Source of the DNA: Chitinophagaceae bacterium
GTDB taxonomy: Bacteria > Bacteroidota > Bacteroidia > Chitinophagales > Chitinophagaceae
Direction: 5' to 3'
Assembly: GCA_017882205.1 (NCBI GenBank)
Contig: JADGPY010000254.1
Location: forward strand, 1 to 6,749
DNA: 6,749 nt
Shown here: positions 1-5,867 of the stretch, piece by piece
How the letters are laid out: every line of letters begins with the position of its first letter
Numbering within the stretch: the stretch's first letter is position 1
The notes under the pieces: model-generated
What the model was told of the DNA's origin: nothing
What the model saw: only the letters and a program-made list of their open reading frames with translations
Database searches by the model: none
Program-made: the position numbers and the translations under genes

Positions 1-1
1 A

Positions 2-601
2 AAAGAAGAGAGTGATAAGCTCATCTCCCTTATTTACATAGAGAAACTGCAAAAACTACTGAATGTTCTGCTGGATGAGGAAGAATTCCTTTCACCTTAT
101 GGTATCCGGTCTGTTTCAAAAAAACATACCCAGAGTTACGAGATTGAGATCGATAAACAATTATTTTCTCTGCAATACGATCCGGGCGAGTCAACTACTA
201 AACTATTTGGCAGTAATTCCAATTGGCGGGGACCCATCTGGTTCCCCATGAATTACCTTATTATTCGGTCGTTAAAAGCATACTATCAGTATTTTAGGAA
301 TGAAGTTAAAGTGGAGTTTCCCACCCGGTCAGGGATTTACCTGAACCTGAAAGAAGTGGCCATACAACTCAATGAGCGATTGCAAAAGATATTTATCGCA
401 GACCAAAATGGTAACCGGCCTGTATTTGGGCGGCATCAGGATTTTTACCTGCGAGATGAAAACAAGGACCTGATTCTTTTTCACGAATATTTTCATGGTG
501 AAACAGGCATGGGGCTTGGGGCATCTCATCAAACAGGATGGACGGGACTCATAGCGGCAATGATCCAGGAAATGAAAGAAGAAGGTAAAGTTGACAAATA
601 A
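2..601 (+). CDS. GH63-type glucosidase, C-terminal part (5' end outside window)
   Basis: This frame is open from the first bases of the window to a TAA at 599-601, giving the last 199 residues of a larger protein. It carries the hallmarks of the catalytic (alpha/alpha)6 barrel of GH63-like glucosidases: a 'LSPYGIRSVS' segment, the NWRGPIW strand-turn at 221-241, then 'HEYFHGETGMGLGASHQTGW' from 482. In GH63 enzymes a Glu in the last motif acts as catalytic base, and the Glu at 485-487 is the natural candidate here. The family hydrolyses alpha-glucosidic bonds in oligosaccharides; the substrate cannot be read from this part, nor can any signal peptide. The first ATG in frame (248) is internal to the conserved NWRGPIWFPMNY region, so it is not a true start. 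The DUF488 gene follows after 30 bp, so the two may be co-transcribed. The family is fairly sure, the specificity unknown. Confidence 0.85.
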   Translation, partial: KEESDKLISLIYIEKLQKLLNVLLDEEEFLSPYGIRSVSKKHTQSYEIEIDKQLFSLQYDPGESTTKLFGSNSNWRGPIWFPMNYLIIRSLKAYYQYFRNEVKVEFPTRSGIYLNLKEVAIQLNERLQKIFIADQNGNRPVFGRHQDFYLRDENKDLILFHEYFHGETGMGLGASHQTGWTGLIAAMIQEMKEEGKVDK

Positions 602-631
602 CCCAAAATTTACCGGCCTTGTTCATGTGAT

Positions 632-1180
632 ATGAAAGAAGCTAAACAAAAAATGATAATCTGGACGATCGGTCATTCTACCCGTACTCTTGATGAATTC
701 ATTACTATGCTCAAATCGTTTCAGATTGAACGCCTTGCGGATATCAGAAGTTTTCCCGGCTCAAGGCGGTATCCGCATTTTAATAATAAAACTCTTGAAG
801 TTTCGTTACCTGAAAACAACATTAAGTATATTCATTTAAAAGAACTCGGGGGACGAAGGCAAGTACGATCTGATTCCATCAACACCGGCTGGCGCCTTGC
901 TGCTTTCAGAGGATATGCAGATTATATGGAAACCAGCACTTTTAAAAAAGCGACCCTGGAACTTGAACGTTTAGCATACAAAGAACGTACTGCTTATATG
1001 TGTTCGGAGGCTCTGTGGTGGCGCTGTCACAGGTCACTCGTTTCAGATTATCTCAAGGTTCATGGCTGGACAGTGATGCACATAATGGGTGTCGGCAAAG
1101 CTCAGGAACATCCCTACACCTCACCCGCTGAAATTGTGAATGGCGAATTGTTATATACTAACCGAAAAATGTGTGAATGA
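632..1180 (+). CDS. DUF488 family protein (COG5483-like)
   Basis: This is a 182-residue protein of the DUF488 family, whose biochemical role is not established. Family marks are the N-terminal TIGHSTR (residues 12-18), the DIRSFPGSRRYPHFN block (37-51) with its Arg cluster, and the C-terminal MCSEALWWRCHR block (123-134) with Cys124, Cys132, His133 and Arg134, followed by a 'V-x-HI' strand. The length is normal for the family. Two starts are possible: ATG 632, or ATG 653 (Met8), just before the conserved IIWTIGHS. The second has the purine stretch AAAGAAG about 12 bp upstream and may be the real one. The last codons (K-M-C-E-stop, from 1166) lie inside the 87-bp repeat that recurs at 3650, so the present C-terminus and stop codon coincide with that element. 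It follows the glucosidase by 30 bp. Cytoplasmic, with no signal peptide or membrane segment. Confidence 0.88.
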   Translation: MKEAKQKMIIWTIGHSTRTLDEFITMLKSFQIERLADIRSFPGSRRYPHFNNKTLEVSLPENNIKYIHLKELGGRRQVRSDSINTGWRLAAFRGYADYMETSTFKKATLELERLAYKERTAYMCSEALWWRCHRSLVSDYLKVHGWTVMHIMGVGKAQEHPYTSPAEIVNGELLYTNRKMCE

Positions 1181-1252
1181 TGTAACACTTTTCAAAGGTT
1201 ATGTAACATTTATCCGGTTAGAGGTGCTTAATTTAGTTCTCTCAAAATTTAT
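1166..1252 (+). repeat. 87-bp duplicated upstream element, copy 1 (before bfr)
   Basis: This segment matches 3650-3736 without gaps at 83 of 87 positions (differences at 1197, 1221, 1241 and 1250), with a constant offset of 2484. The similarity fades just before an ATG that sits at the same relative place in both copies (1261 and 3745). It begins inside the last codons of the DUF488 gene and ends about 105 bp before the bfr start. Inside are two tandem units starting TGTAACA and ending GGTTA (1181-1201 and 1202-1220), and a TAATTTAG box at 1229-1236 that is one base from the Bacteroidota -7 consensus TAnnTTTG. The best reading is a duplicated promoter/operator region; a small dispersed repeat is the alternative. 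Confidence 0.85.
1181..1220 (+). promoter_or_regulatory. Putative tandem operator, two TGTAACA...GGTTA units (copy 1)
   Basis: Two head-to-tail units are seen at 1181-1201 (21 bp) and 1202-1220 (19 bp). Both start TGTAACA and end GGTTA, so their starts lie 21 bp apart, about two helical turns. Within each unit TAAC and GTTA form an inverted pair, and across the junction GTTA-TG-TAAC (1198-1207) is palindromic. This arrangement is typical of a regulator binding site, and it is repeated at 3665-3704. The regulator is not known to me. Confidence 0.5.
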
Positions 1253-1279
1253 TGACGCGTATGAAAAAAAAGGTGACAA

Positions 1280-1287
1280 TAGGTTTG
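1280..1287 (+). promoter_or_regulatory. Possible bfr promoter -7 box (TAnnTTTG)
   Basis: TAGGTTTG at 1280-1287 fits the Bacteroidota -7 consensus TAnnTTTG exactly. It would give a leader of roughly 60-65 nt before the bfr ATG at 1358. The upstream partner is weaker: a TTG at 1252-1254 lies 25 bp away, longer than the usual 19-21. The leader just before the ATG is A-rich, as is common for translation starts in this phylum. The motif is absent from the second copy of the repeat, so it would serve bfr only. Confidence 0.35.
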
Positions 1288-1357
1288 CTATACACTCAGA
1301 AACGTAGCAAAGGAAAAATCAACCAGAATTATTTTTATAAATTAAAAAATAACAACT

Positions 1358-1837
1358 ATGAAAGGGAATAAAAAATTACTAACAGTCTTGAATTCGCTCC
1401 TGGCAGATGAACTCACTGCCATTAACCAGTACATGGTGCATTCTGAAATGTGCGCAAACTGGGGTCACAATAAACTTCACATGGCGATAAGAAAACAGGC
1501 CATGGATGAAATGCACCATGCCGAATGGCTTATCGAGCGAATCATTTTTTTTGATGGTTCGCCAACGGTATCCAAACTTAATACTATAAAGATTGGTAAA
1601 ACTGTTTCAGAAATGATCGGTAACGACAATAACGATGAACTTGATGCTGTACGCGCTTATAATGAGGCAATCAAACTCGCCCGCGAGGTTGATGATCAAG
1701 GCACTGTTGACCTGCTGACCATGATTCTTAAGATGGAAGAAGGCCATGTCGATTGGGCAGAAATACAACGTGCACAGATTGAGCAAATGGGAATTGAGAA
1801 TTATCTGGTTACTCAAACTGAAGGTCCGGTAAGCTGA
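1358..1837 (+). CDS. bfr: Bacterioferritin (heme-type, 24-mer iron-storage protein)
   Basis: The 159-residue product aligns in register with E. coli Bfr (158 residues). It stores iron by oxidising Fe(II) at a di-iron ferroxidase centre inside each subunit and depositing ferric mineral in a cytoplasmic 24-subunit shell. Every expected ligand is visible at its standard position: Glu18, Glu51, His54, Glu94, Glu127 and His130. Met52, the axial ligand for the heme at the two-fold subunit interface, is also present, which marks it as true Bfr and not Dps or FtnA. The opening MKGNKKLL and the 'LLADELTAINQY' helix are classic, supporting this start. No ribosome-binding site is visible; the leader is A-rich. 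The gene lies downstream of the 87-bp repeated element and 71 bp before the FAD/Rieske gene, suggesting a shared transcript. A decayed copy of its codons 86-113 lies at 4126. Confidence 0.97.
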   Translation: MKGNKKLLTVLNSLLADELTAINQYMVHSEMCANWGHNKLHMAIRKQAMDEMHHAEWLIERIIFFDGSPTVSKLNTIKIGKTVSEMIGNDNNDELDAVRAYNEAIKLAREVDDQGTVDLLTMILKMEEGHVDWAEIQRAQIEQMGIENYLVTQTEGPVS

Positions 1838-1908
1838 TAACAAAGAAACATTTTAAATCAGCACAAGGCCTAACGACCGATAAGCCTTAAGGTTAGACAT
1901 TCGTTGAG

Positions 1909-3525
1909 ATGAGGGAATCTTATTTAATGAAATTCAAAATGAATAACCCTGAAGATGCCCGAATTACCTCAGGCAAAAATATGAGCTATTGGACTGATAC
2001 TGCAACTCCTGCTGTACAAAATCCATTAAAAGAAAATTTAGAAACAGATGTGGTCATTGTAGGAGGAGGGCTTGCCGGGCTAAGTGTGGCATATTGCCTC
2101 ACACAATCCGGGAAAAAAGTTGTTTTGATTGAAGATGGTTTTATAGGTAGTGGTGAAACCGGAAGAACTACCGCTCACCTTGTAACTGCTCTCGATGACA
2201 GATATTATCATTTGGAAAAACTTTTCGGTGACGAAAAAACAAAACTGATAGCAGAAAGCCACATGATGGCAATTGATTTTGTCGAACAAACTGTAAAAAA
2301 GGAAAATATTGATTGCGGGTTTGAACGGGTGAACGGTTATCTTTTCCGGCATCCGTCTGATAAAATAGATTCTCTTCCGCAGGAATTAAAAGCCGCGTTA
2401 AAAGCAGGAGTGGAAATAAAAGAAGTAGATGAAGCACCTGGTATGTTGCGAGTTGAAAAAGCTCTTTGCTTTTTGAATCAGGCACAGTTTCACCCTTTAA
2501 AATACCTGAATGGTTTGTGCAAAGCTATTGAACAAAAAGGAGGAAAGATTTTTACCGGTACGCATGCCTTAAAAATAAACCATGAAAGTATTACAACCGC
2601 TGAAAAATTTACAGTAAAAGCAAAGCACATAGTGGTTGCGACAAACAGCCCGGTAAATAATCTTTTTACAATGTTCGAGAAACAATATGCGTATCGCACT
2701 TATGTGATTGGCGCTTTGGTAAAAAAAGATTCACTTCCGAAAGCGCTCTGGTGGGATACAGGAGACTTTGAGGATAATTCCAAAATCCCGCCTTATCATT
2801 ATGTACGAATACATCCTTATAATGCGCAATATGACCTGCTCATCAGCGGAGGTGAAGATCATCTCACTGCGGAAACAGGAAAAACGAAAGTTCCGGAAGA
2901 AAACCGATATAAGTTGCTTGAAGACTGGACCCGTAACTATTTTCCCATAGGGGAAATTGTTTACCACTGGTCAGGACAGGTGCTGGAGCCGATGGATGGA
3001 ATTGCATTTATCGGGCGCAATCCCCTCGACCATGATAATGTTTATATCATAACGGGTGATTCGGGTAACGGAATGACGCATTGCTCCTTTGCCGGTTTAT
3101 TAATAAGTGATTTGATTAACGGAAAAGAAAATAAGTGGGAAAAACTTTATAGCCCATCGCGTTTTACACTGAAAGAAAGCGGTGCAGTGATGCAGTTGCT
3201 CACCGAAGACCTGATGAACGTTCTGAAAAAATGGTTTTACACTGGAAGCGTAGAATTATCCTCTATCAAAAACAGTGAAGCTGGAATAGTGAAGCTGGAT
3301 GGAAAAAAATGCGGTGCCTACCGAGATGAATCAGGAAAACTTTACCTGGTATCAGCCGAATGCACCCATCTGAAATGCATGGTGCTTTGGAACAACGATG
3401 AAAAAAGCTGGGACTGCCCCTGCCATGGCAGCCGGTTTACTTACGAAGGAAAAGTAATTAACGGACCGGCTAATTTCGATTTACCTGCTTACAATGAGAA
3501 TGCTGTTTTGACAGAGCCTGATTAA
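1909..3525 (+). CDS. FAD-dependent oxidoreductase with C-terminal Rieske [2Fe-2S] domain
   Basis: This 538-residue protein has two domains. Residues about 46-405 form a DAO/GlpO-like FAD domain: the Rossmann motif VVIVGGGLAGLS (48-59) has the GxGxxG glycines, Glu75 ends the second strand, GETGRTTAH (82-90) follows, and the C-terminal FAD contact is 'YIITGDSGNGMTH'. Residues about 445-535 form a Rieske domain with Cys485-x-His487 and Cys503-x-x-His506 as [2Fe-2S] ligands; Cys490 and Cys505 could form the stabilising disulphide of high-potential Rieske proteins. The architecture resembles B. subtilis YhfW; the substrate is unknown. It should pass electrons between a bound substrate, FAD and the cluster. 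No signal peptide is seen, so it is presumably cytoplasmic. Starts at 1909, 1927 and 1939 are all possible. It follows bfr by 71 bp without a clear terminator, so it is probably in the same transcript. Confidence 0.93.
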   Translation: MRESYLMKFKMNNPEDARITSGKNMSYWTDTATPAVQNPLKENLETDVVIVGGGLAGLSVAYCLTQSGKKVVLIEDGFIGSGETGRTTAHLVTALDDRYYHLEKLFGDEKTKLIAESHMMAIDFVEQTVKKENIDCGFERVNGYLFRHPSDKIDSLPQELKAALKAGVEIKEVDEAPGMLRVEKALCFLNQAQFHPLKYLNGLCKAIEQKGGKIFTGTHALKINHESITTAEKFTVKAKHIVVATNSPVNNLFTMFEKQYAYRTYVIGALVKKDSLPKALWWDTGDFEDNSKIPPYHYVRIHPYNAQYDLLISGGEDHLTAETGKTKVPEENRYKLLEDWTRNYFPIGEIVYHWSGQVLEPMDGIAFIGRNPLDHDNVYIITGDSGNGMTHCSFAGLLISDLINGKENKWEKLYSPSRFTLKESGAVMQLLTEDLMNVLKKWFYTGSVELSSIKNSEAGIVKLDGKKCGAYRDESGKLYLVSAECTHLKCMVLWNNDEKSWDCPCHGSRFTYEGKVINGPANFDLPAYNENAVLTEPD

Positions 3526-3587
3526 TTGTTGCGAAGTTCTGCCTGGTGGCTTTCTTATCATTCAGCATAAATAATAGCCATTCAAAA

Positions 3588-3604
3588 AGTTAACAGAATT
3601 AACT
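3588..3604 (+). terminator. Weak hairpin after the FAD/Rieske gene, possible terminator
   Basis: AGTTAA (3588-3593) and TTAACT (3599-3604) form a perfect 6-bp inverted repeat with a 5-nt loop, followed by the pyrimidine run CCTTCTTTCTTT. It lies 62 bp after the stop of the Rieske gene and before the second regulatory element, where a transcript end would be expected. The stem is AT-rich and weak and the tail is not a pure T-run, so this may be only an incidental palindrome or a protein site. Confidence 0.3.
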
Positions 3605-3649
3605 CCTTCTTTCTTTAAATCATTCAATTATAAAGAAGCATCACACTCG

Positions 3650-3736
3650 AAAATGTGTGAATGATGTAACACTTTTCAAAAGTTATGTAACATTTATCCG
3701 GTTACAGGTGCTTAATTTAGTTCTTTCAAAATTCAT
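3650..3736 (+). repeat. 87-bp duplicated upstream element, copy 2 (before acidic-protein gene)
   Basis: This is the second copy of the element at 1166-1252, with four mismatches in 87 bp and no gaps. It ends 8 bp before the ATG of the acidic conserved protein at 3745, so here it directly forms the leader of a gene. The TAATTTAG box lies at 3713-3720. Noncoding sequence kept at about 95% identity, against 88% for the linked bfr fragment, suggests either recent origin or selection on a regulatory site. Confidence 0.85.
3665..3704 (+). promoter_or_regulatory. Putative tandem operator, two TGTAACA...GTTA units (copy 2)
   Basis: The same two units as in copy 1 occur at 3665-3685 and 3686-3704. 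The first ends AGTTA instead of GGTTA; the second is identical to copy 1. The site is about 40 bp upstream of the ATG at 3745, a suitable place for control of that gene. The likely reading is joint control of the bfr/Rieske unit and of the acidic-protein/reductase/hydrolase unit by one factor. Confidence 0.5.
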
Positions 3737-3744
3737 AAAAGAAT

Positions 3745-4104
3745 ATGAAAGAAAAAGACGGCAATACTAACCCTCCTGGCCGGCAGGCAGGCAACGAAGA
3801 GAAAAATAATCTTCAGGGATATCCATTATATCCTGCCAGCGAAGATATTTACAGTAAATTTCAGGAAGAGAAGGACTTAAATCCTGAGGATATTTCCAAA
3901 ATTAAAGAATCAAATGAAAATGATAAAGTTGGAACAAGTAACGAAAAAGATTTTAATGACGATATATCCGGCAGCGACTTAGATATTCCCGGTTCAGAAT
4001 TGGATGATAAACAAGAGATTGTTGGAAGTGAAGATGAAGAGAATAACTATTACAGTTTAGGGGGAGATGATCATAACAATCTGGATGAGAATAAAGGAGA
4101 ATGA
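3745..4104 (+). CDS. Conserved acidic, probably disordered protein of Bacteroidota
   Basis: This 119-residue, strongly acidic protein is rich in Asp, Glu, Asn and Ser, has no Cys, no membrane segment and no signal peptide, and is likely disordered. The C-terminal half holds what I recognise as a recurring signature of small uncharacterised Bacteroidota proteins: 'SGSDLDIPGSELDD', then 'GSEDEENNYYSLGGDDH'. The N-terminal half has 'LQGYPLYPASEDIYSK', also typical. Its function is unknown; I infer a stress-related role only from its neighbours and the shared upstream element. Residues N-P-P-G-R-Q-A-G-N near the start come from a short GC-rich palindrome-like DNA repeat and look like an insertion. 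The start at 3745 is supported by the repeat boundary and by the conserved block following. The gene occupies the place where a second bfr copy seems once to have been. Confidence 0.8.
   Translation: MKEKDGNTNPPGRQAGNEEKNNLQGYPLYPASEDIYSKFQEEKDLNPEDISKIKESNENDKVGTSNEKDFNDDISGSDLDIPGSELDDKQEIVGSEDEENNYYSLGGDDHNNLDENKGE
3775..3791 (+). repeat. GC-rich CCTGGCCGGCAGGCAGG repeat inserted in coding sequence
   Basis: CCTG (3775-3778) pairs with CAGG (3784-3787), and a second CAGG follows directly, inside otherwise AT-rich DNA. It encodes P-G-R-Q-A-G in frame. Short CCTGCC/GGCAGG-type repeats that add 'PAGRQAG' peptides to proteins are, from memory, scattered in Bacteroidota genomes; this looks like one variant. 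No target duplication is obvious. Confidence 0.45.
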
Positions 4105-4125
4105 AAAGCTCATAAGTACCAATGG

Positions 4126-4216
4126 AATGATCGGTAACGACAATGACGATGAACTTGATGCTTTATGAGCTTATAATGACGCAATCAAACATGCCGGTGA
4201 TGTTGATGATATCTGA
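4126..4216 (+). pseudogene. Decayed internal fragment of bacterioferritin gene
   Basis: Positions 4126-4210 match bfr 1612-1696 without gaps at 75 of 85 positions. In the bfr frame the fragment reads M-I-G-N-D-N-D-D-E-L-D-A-L-stop-A-Y-N-D-A-I-K, equal to residues 86-113 of the intact protein. Arg99 (CGC) has become TGA at 4166-4168, and a second stop (4214-4216) follows the end of similarity. No remnant of the 5' half or of the 3' end is visible on either side. It lies between the acidic-protein gene and the reductase gene and cannot make a ferritin. Together with the second 87-bp element it marks an old duplication of the promoter-bfr region. Confidence 0.88.
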
Positions 4217-4230
4217 AAATTATTTATGTA

Positions 4231-4902
4231 ATGAAACAATATCTTGTAAAAATAAAATCAATTAAGCATGTCACGCATGATGTATTGAAAATTGTTACTG
4301 AAAAACCTCAACAGTACAACTTTACTCCCGGCCAAGCCACGGAAGTTTCGATAAATAAAAACGGTTGGCAGAACGAAACAAGACCATTCACTTTCACCAG
4401 CCTGCCTCACTATGATTACCTTGAGTTTAACATCAAAACATATCCATCGCACAAAAGCGTCACAAACGAACTTCTGCAACTGAAAAAAAATGATAAGTTG
4501 ATTCTGCACGATGTCTTTGGTGCAATTGCTTACAAAGACGAGGGTGTATTTATTGCCGGAGGAGCAGGTGTTACTCCCTTTATTTGCATCTTCAGGTATC
4601 TTCAGTCAAAAAATGAAACAGGTGATAACAAACTCATCTTTGCCAACAAAACTAAGGATGATATAATACTTGCACAGGAATTTGAAAATATATTAGGCGA
4701 AAATTTCATCAACATTTTATCCGATGAAAAAACAGATGAATATGCTCATGGGCAGATTACTGAAGGTTTCCTCAAAAAATATATTAACGGCTTCACCAAA
4801 AATGTTTATGTATGCGGACCTCCGCCTATGATGGATGCAATAGAAAAGCAGTTGGCTAATTTGAATGTCAATGAAAAATTAATCATCAAAGAAGCACTTT
4901 AA
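4231..4902 (+). CDS. Ferredoxin/flavodoxin-NADP reductase-like FAD oxidoreductase
   Basis: This 223-residue protein of the ferredoxin-NADP reductase superfamily moves electrons between NAD(P)H, FAD and a one-electron carrier. The N-terminal beta-barrel FAD domain shows FTPGQATEV (31-39) and the FAD-binding RPFTFTS (51-57, the RxYS/T motif with Phe for Tyr). The NAD(P) domain starts at IAGGAGVTPF (108-117) and ends with the C-G-P-P-P-M-M motif (195-201). There is no C-terminal plant-type [2Fe-2S] domain, so the protein must use a separate partner such as a flavodoxin, ferredoxin or the Rieske protein encoded upstream; that choice is inference. Its length is typical of single-chain flavodoxin reductases. 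Cytoplasmic. It follows the bfr fragment and precedes the hydrolase by 61 bp. No clear own promoter is seen. Confidence 0.9.
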   Translation: MKQYLVKIKSIKHVTHDVLKIVTEKPQQYNFTPGQATEVSINKNGWQNETRPFTFTSLPHYDYLEFNIKTYPSHKSVTNELLQLKKNDKLILHDVFGAIAYKDEGVFIAGGAGVTPFICIFRYLQSKNETGDNKLIFANKTKDDIILAQEFENILGENFINILSDEKTDEYAHGQITEGFLKKYINGFTKNVYVCGPPPMMDAIEKQLANLNVNEKLIIKEAL

Positions 4903-4963
4903 ATCAACAACGTATTTATTTAAAATCAAATTCAATGGCAACAATAATTTAATATTTAAAACG

Positions 4964-5815
4964 ATGGAAAAACTACTTGATAAAACAATACCTGGAAAGG
5001 CCAGAGCAGAATATATTGAAGTAGAACCCAATATACGCCTGCATATTACAGATGCGGGGGAAGGCAGACCTATTGTGTTAATACCCGGTTGGCCGTTAAG
5101 TGATGAAATGTATGAATACCAATACAACGATCTGATAAATAAAAATTTTCGCGTAATTGGTATTACGTTAAGAGGTTTTGGCAAATCTGATAAACCTTAC
5201 GGAGAATATAATTACGATGTACATGCATTGGATATAAAAAAGGTTTTAGATAAACTGGATATAAAAGGTGCTGTTTTATGTGGCTTTTCCATGGGCGGAG
5301 CCATTGCGATTCGATACGTGTCAGCGTATAATGGAACTCATGTTTCCAAGCTGGCTTTGGTCGGAGCAGCAGCCCCGATTTGGACCCAACGTAAAGATTT
5401 TCCATACAATCTTCCAAAAAGTGCGGTTGATGACTTAATTGAATTGAACTATCAGGATCGGCCAAAGCTTTTATCCGATTTCGCAAAGATATTCTCTGCT
5501 ACTGAAACCTCATTAAATGAGGGAATTGGCAATTGGTTGAATGGAATTTGTTTAAGCGCTTCTTCTCATGCAACAGCTCAATGTTTAATCGCTTTACGAG
5601 ATACTGACCTGAGAAGTGATCTGGGGAAAATAAAAATTCCAACAGCGATTATGCATGGCAAAAAAGATAAAATATGTTCTTTTGATCTGGCTGAACAGAT
5701 GAAAGCAGGAATCTCAGATTCACACATTGTTGCTTTTGAAAATAGCGGCCATAGCTTGTTTCTGGAGGAAACTCATAAGTTTAATGCAGAATTGATTAAA
5801 TTTGCAGGAAAATGA
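4964..5815 (+). CDS. Alpha/beta hydrolase (non-heme haloperoxidase/esterase-like)
   Basis: This 283-residue protein has a complete alpha/beta-hydrolase fold. The oxyanion-hole segment is IPGWPLS (40-46) and the strand after it carries 'LRGFGKSDKP' (69-78). The nucleophile elbow is G-F-S109-M-G-G, the acid is probably Asp235 in 'HGKKDKI', and the base is His263 in 'NSGHSLFLEE'. The 'LRGFGKSDKP' segment and overall length are like the cofactor-free haloperoxidase/arylesterase subgroup (epoxide hydrolases, dehalogenases and hydrolases of other esters are relatives). The substrate cannot be told from sequence. A lid of helices lies at about 140-215. No signal peptide, so cytoplasmic. It follows the reductase by 61 bp on the same strand and could be co-transcribed with it; the short spacer is AT-rich with no strong promoter. 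Confidence 0.9.
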   Translation: MEKLLDKTIPGKARAEYIEVEPNIRLHITDAGEGRPIVLIPGWPLSDEMYEYQYNDLINKNFRVIGITLRGFGKSDKPYGEYNYDVHALDIKKVLDKLDIKGAVLCGFSMGGAIAIRYVSAYNGTHVSKLALVGAAAPIWTQRKDFPYNLPKSAVDDLIELNYQDRPKLLSDFAKIFSATETSLNEGIGNWLNGICLSASSHATAQCLIALRDTDLRSDLGKIKIPTAIMHGKKDKICSFDLAEQMKAGISDSHIVAFENSGHSLFLEETHKFNAELIKFAGK

Positions 5816-5867
5816 GCTGAATTGCTGACAATCATAAAAACAATACTGAATTTATTTTTAATAATAA

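Noticed and set aside
63..251. A 62-codon + strand frame with ATG
   Set aside because: It overlaps the glucosidase in another frame; its protein resembles nothing, whereas the glucosidase frame shows clear conserved motifs throughout.
1865..1896. Inverted repeats AAGGC/GCCTT and CTAAC/GTTAG between bfr and the Rieske gene, possible terminator
   Set aside because: The two short stems compete, loops are 14-17 nt, and no T-run follows, so it does not look like an intrinsic terminator; 71 bp spacing on one strand favours co-transcription.
2080..2967. Several minus-strand frames of 69-105 codons across the FAD/Rieske gene
   Set aside because: They are shadows of a well-supported gene with full domain motifs; none has a recognisable product.
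3611..3637. TTCTTTA/TAAAGAA hairpin before the second element
   Set aside because: All but two pairs are A-T and the loop is 13 nt; it is likely chance in AT-rich DNA.
1166..3736. The paired 87-bp repeats as ends of a composite mobile element around bfr and the Rieske gene
   Set aside because: No transposase, terminal inverted repeats or target-site duplication are visible, and the copies align with gene starts, which better fits duplicated control regions.
4904..4963. Short ATG frame (M-A-T-I-I-stop) and AT-rich spacer before the hydrolase as a leader peptide or promoter
   Set aside because: Five codons with no regulatory logic and no matching promoter box; treated as a plain spacer.
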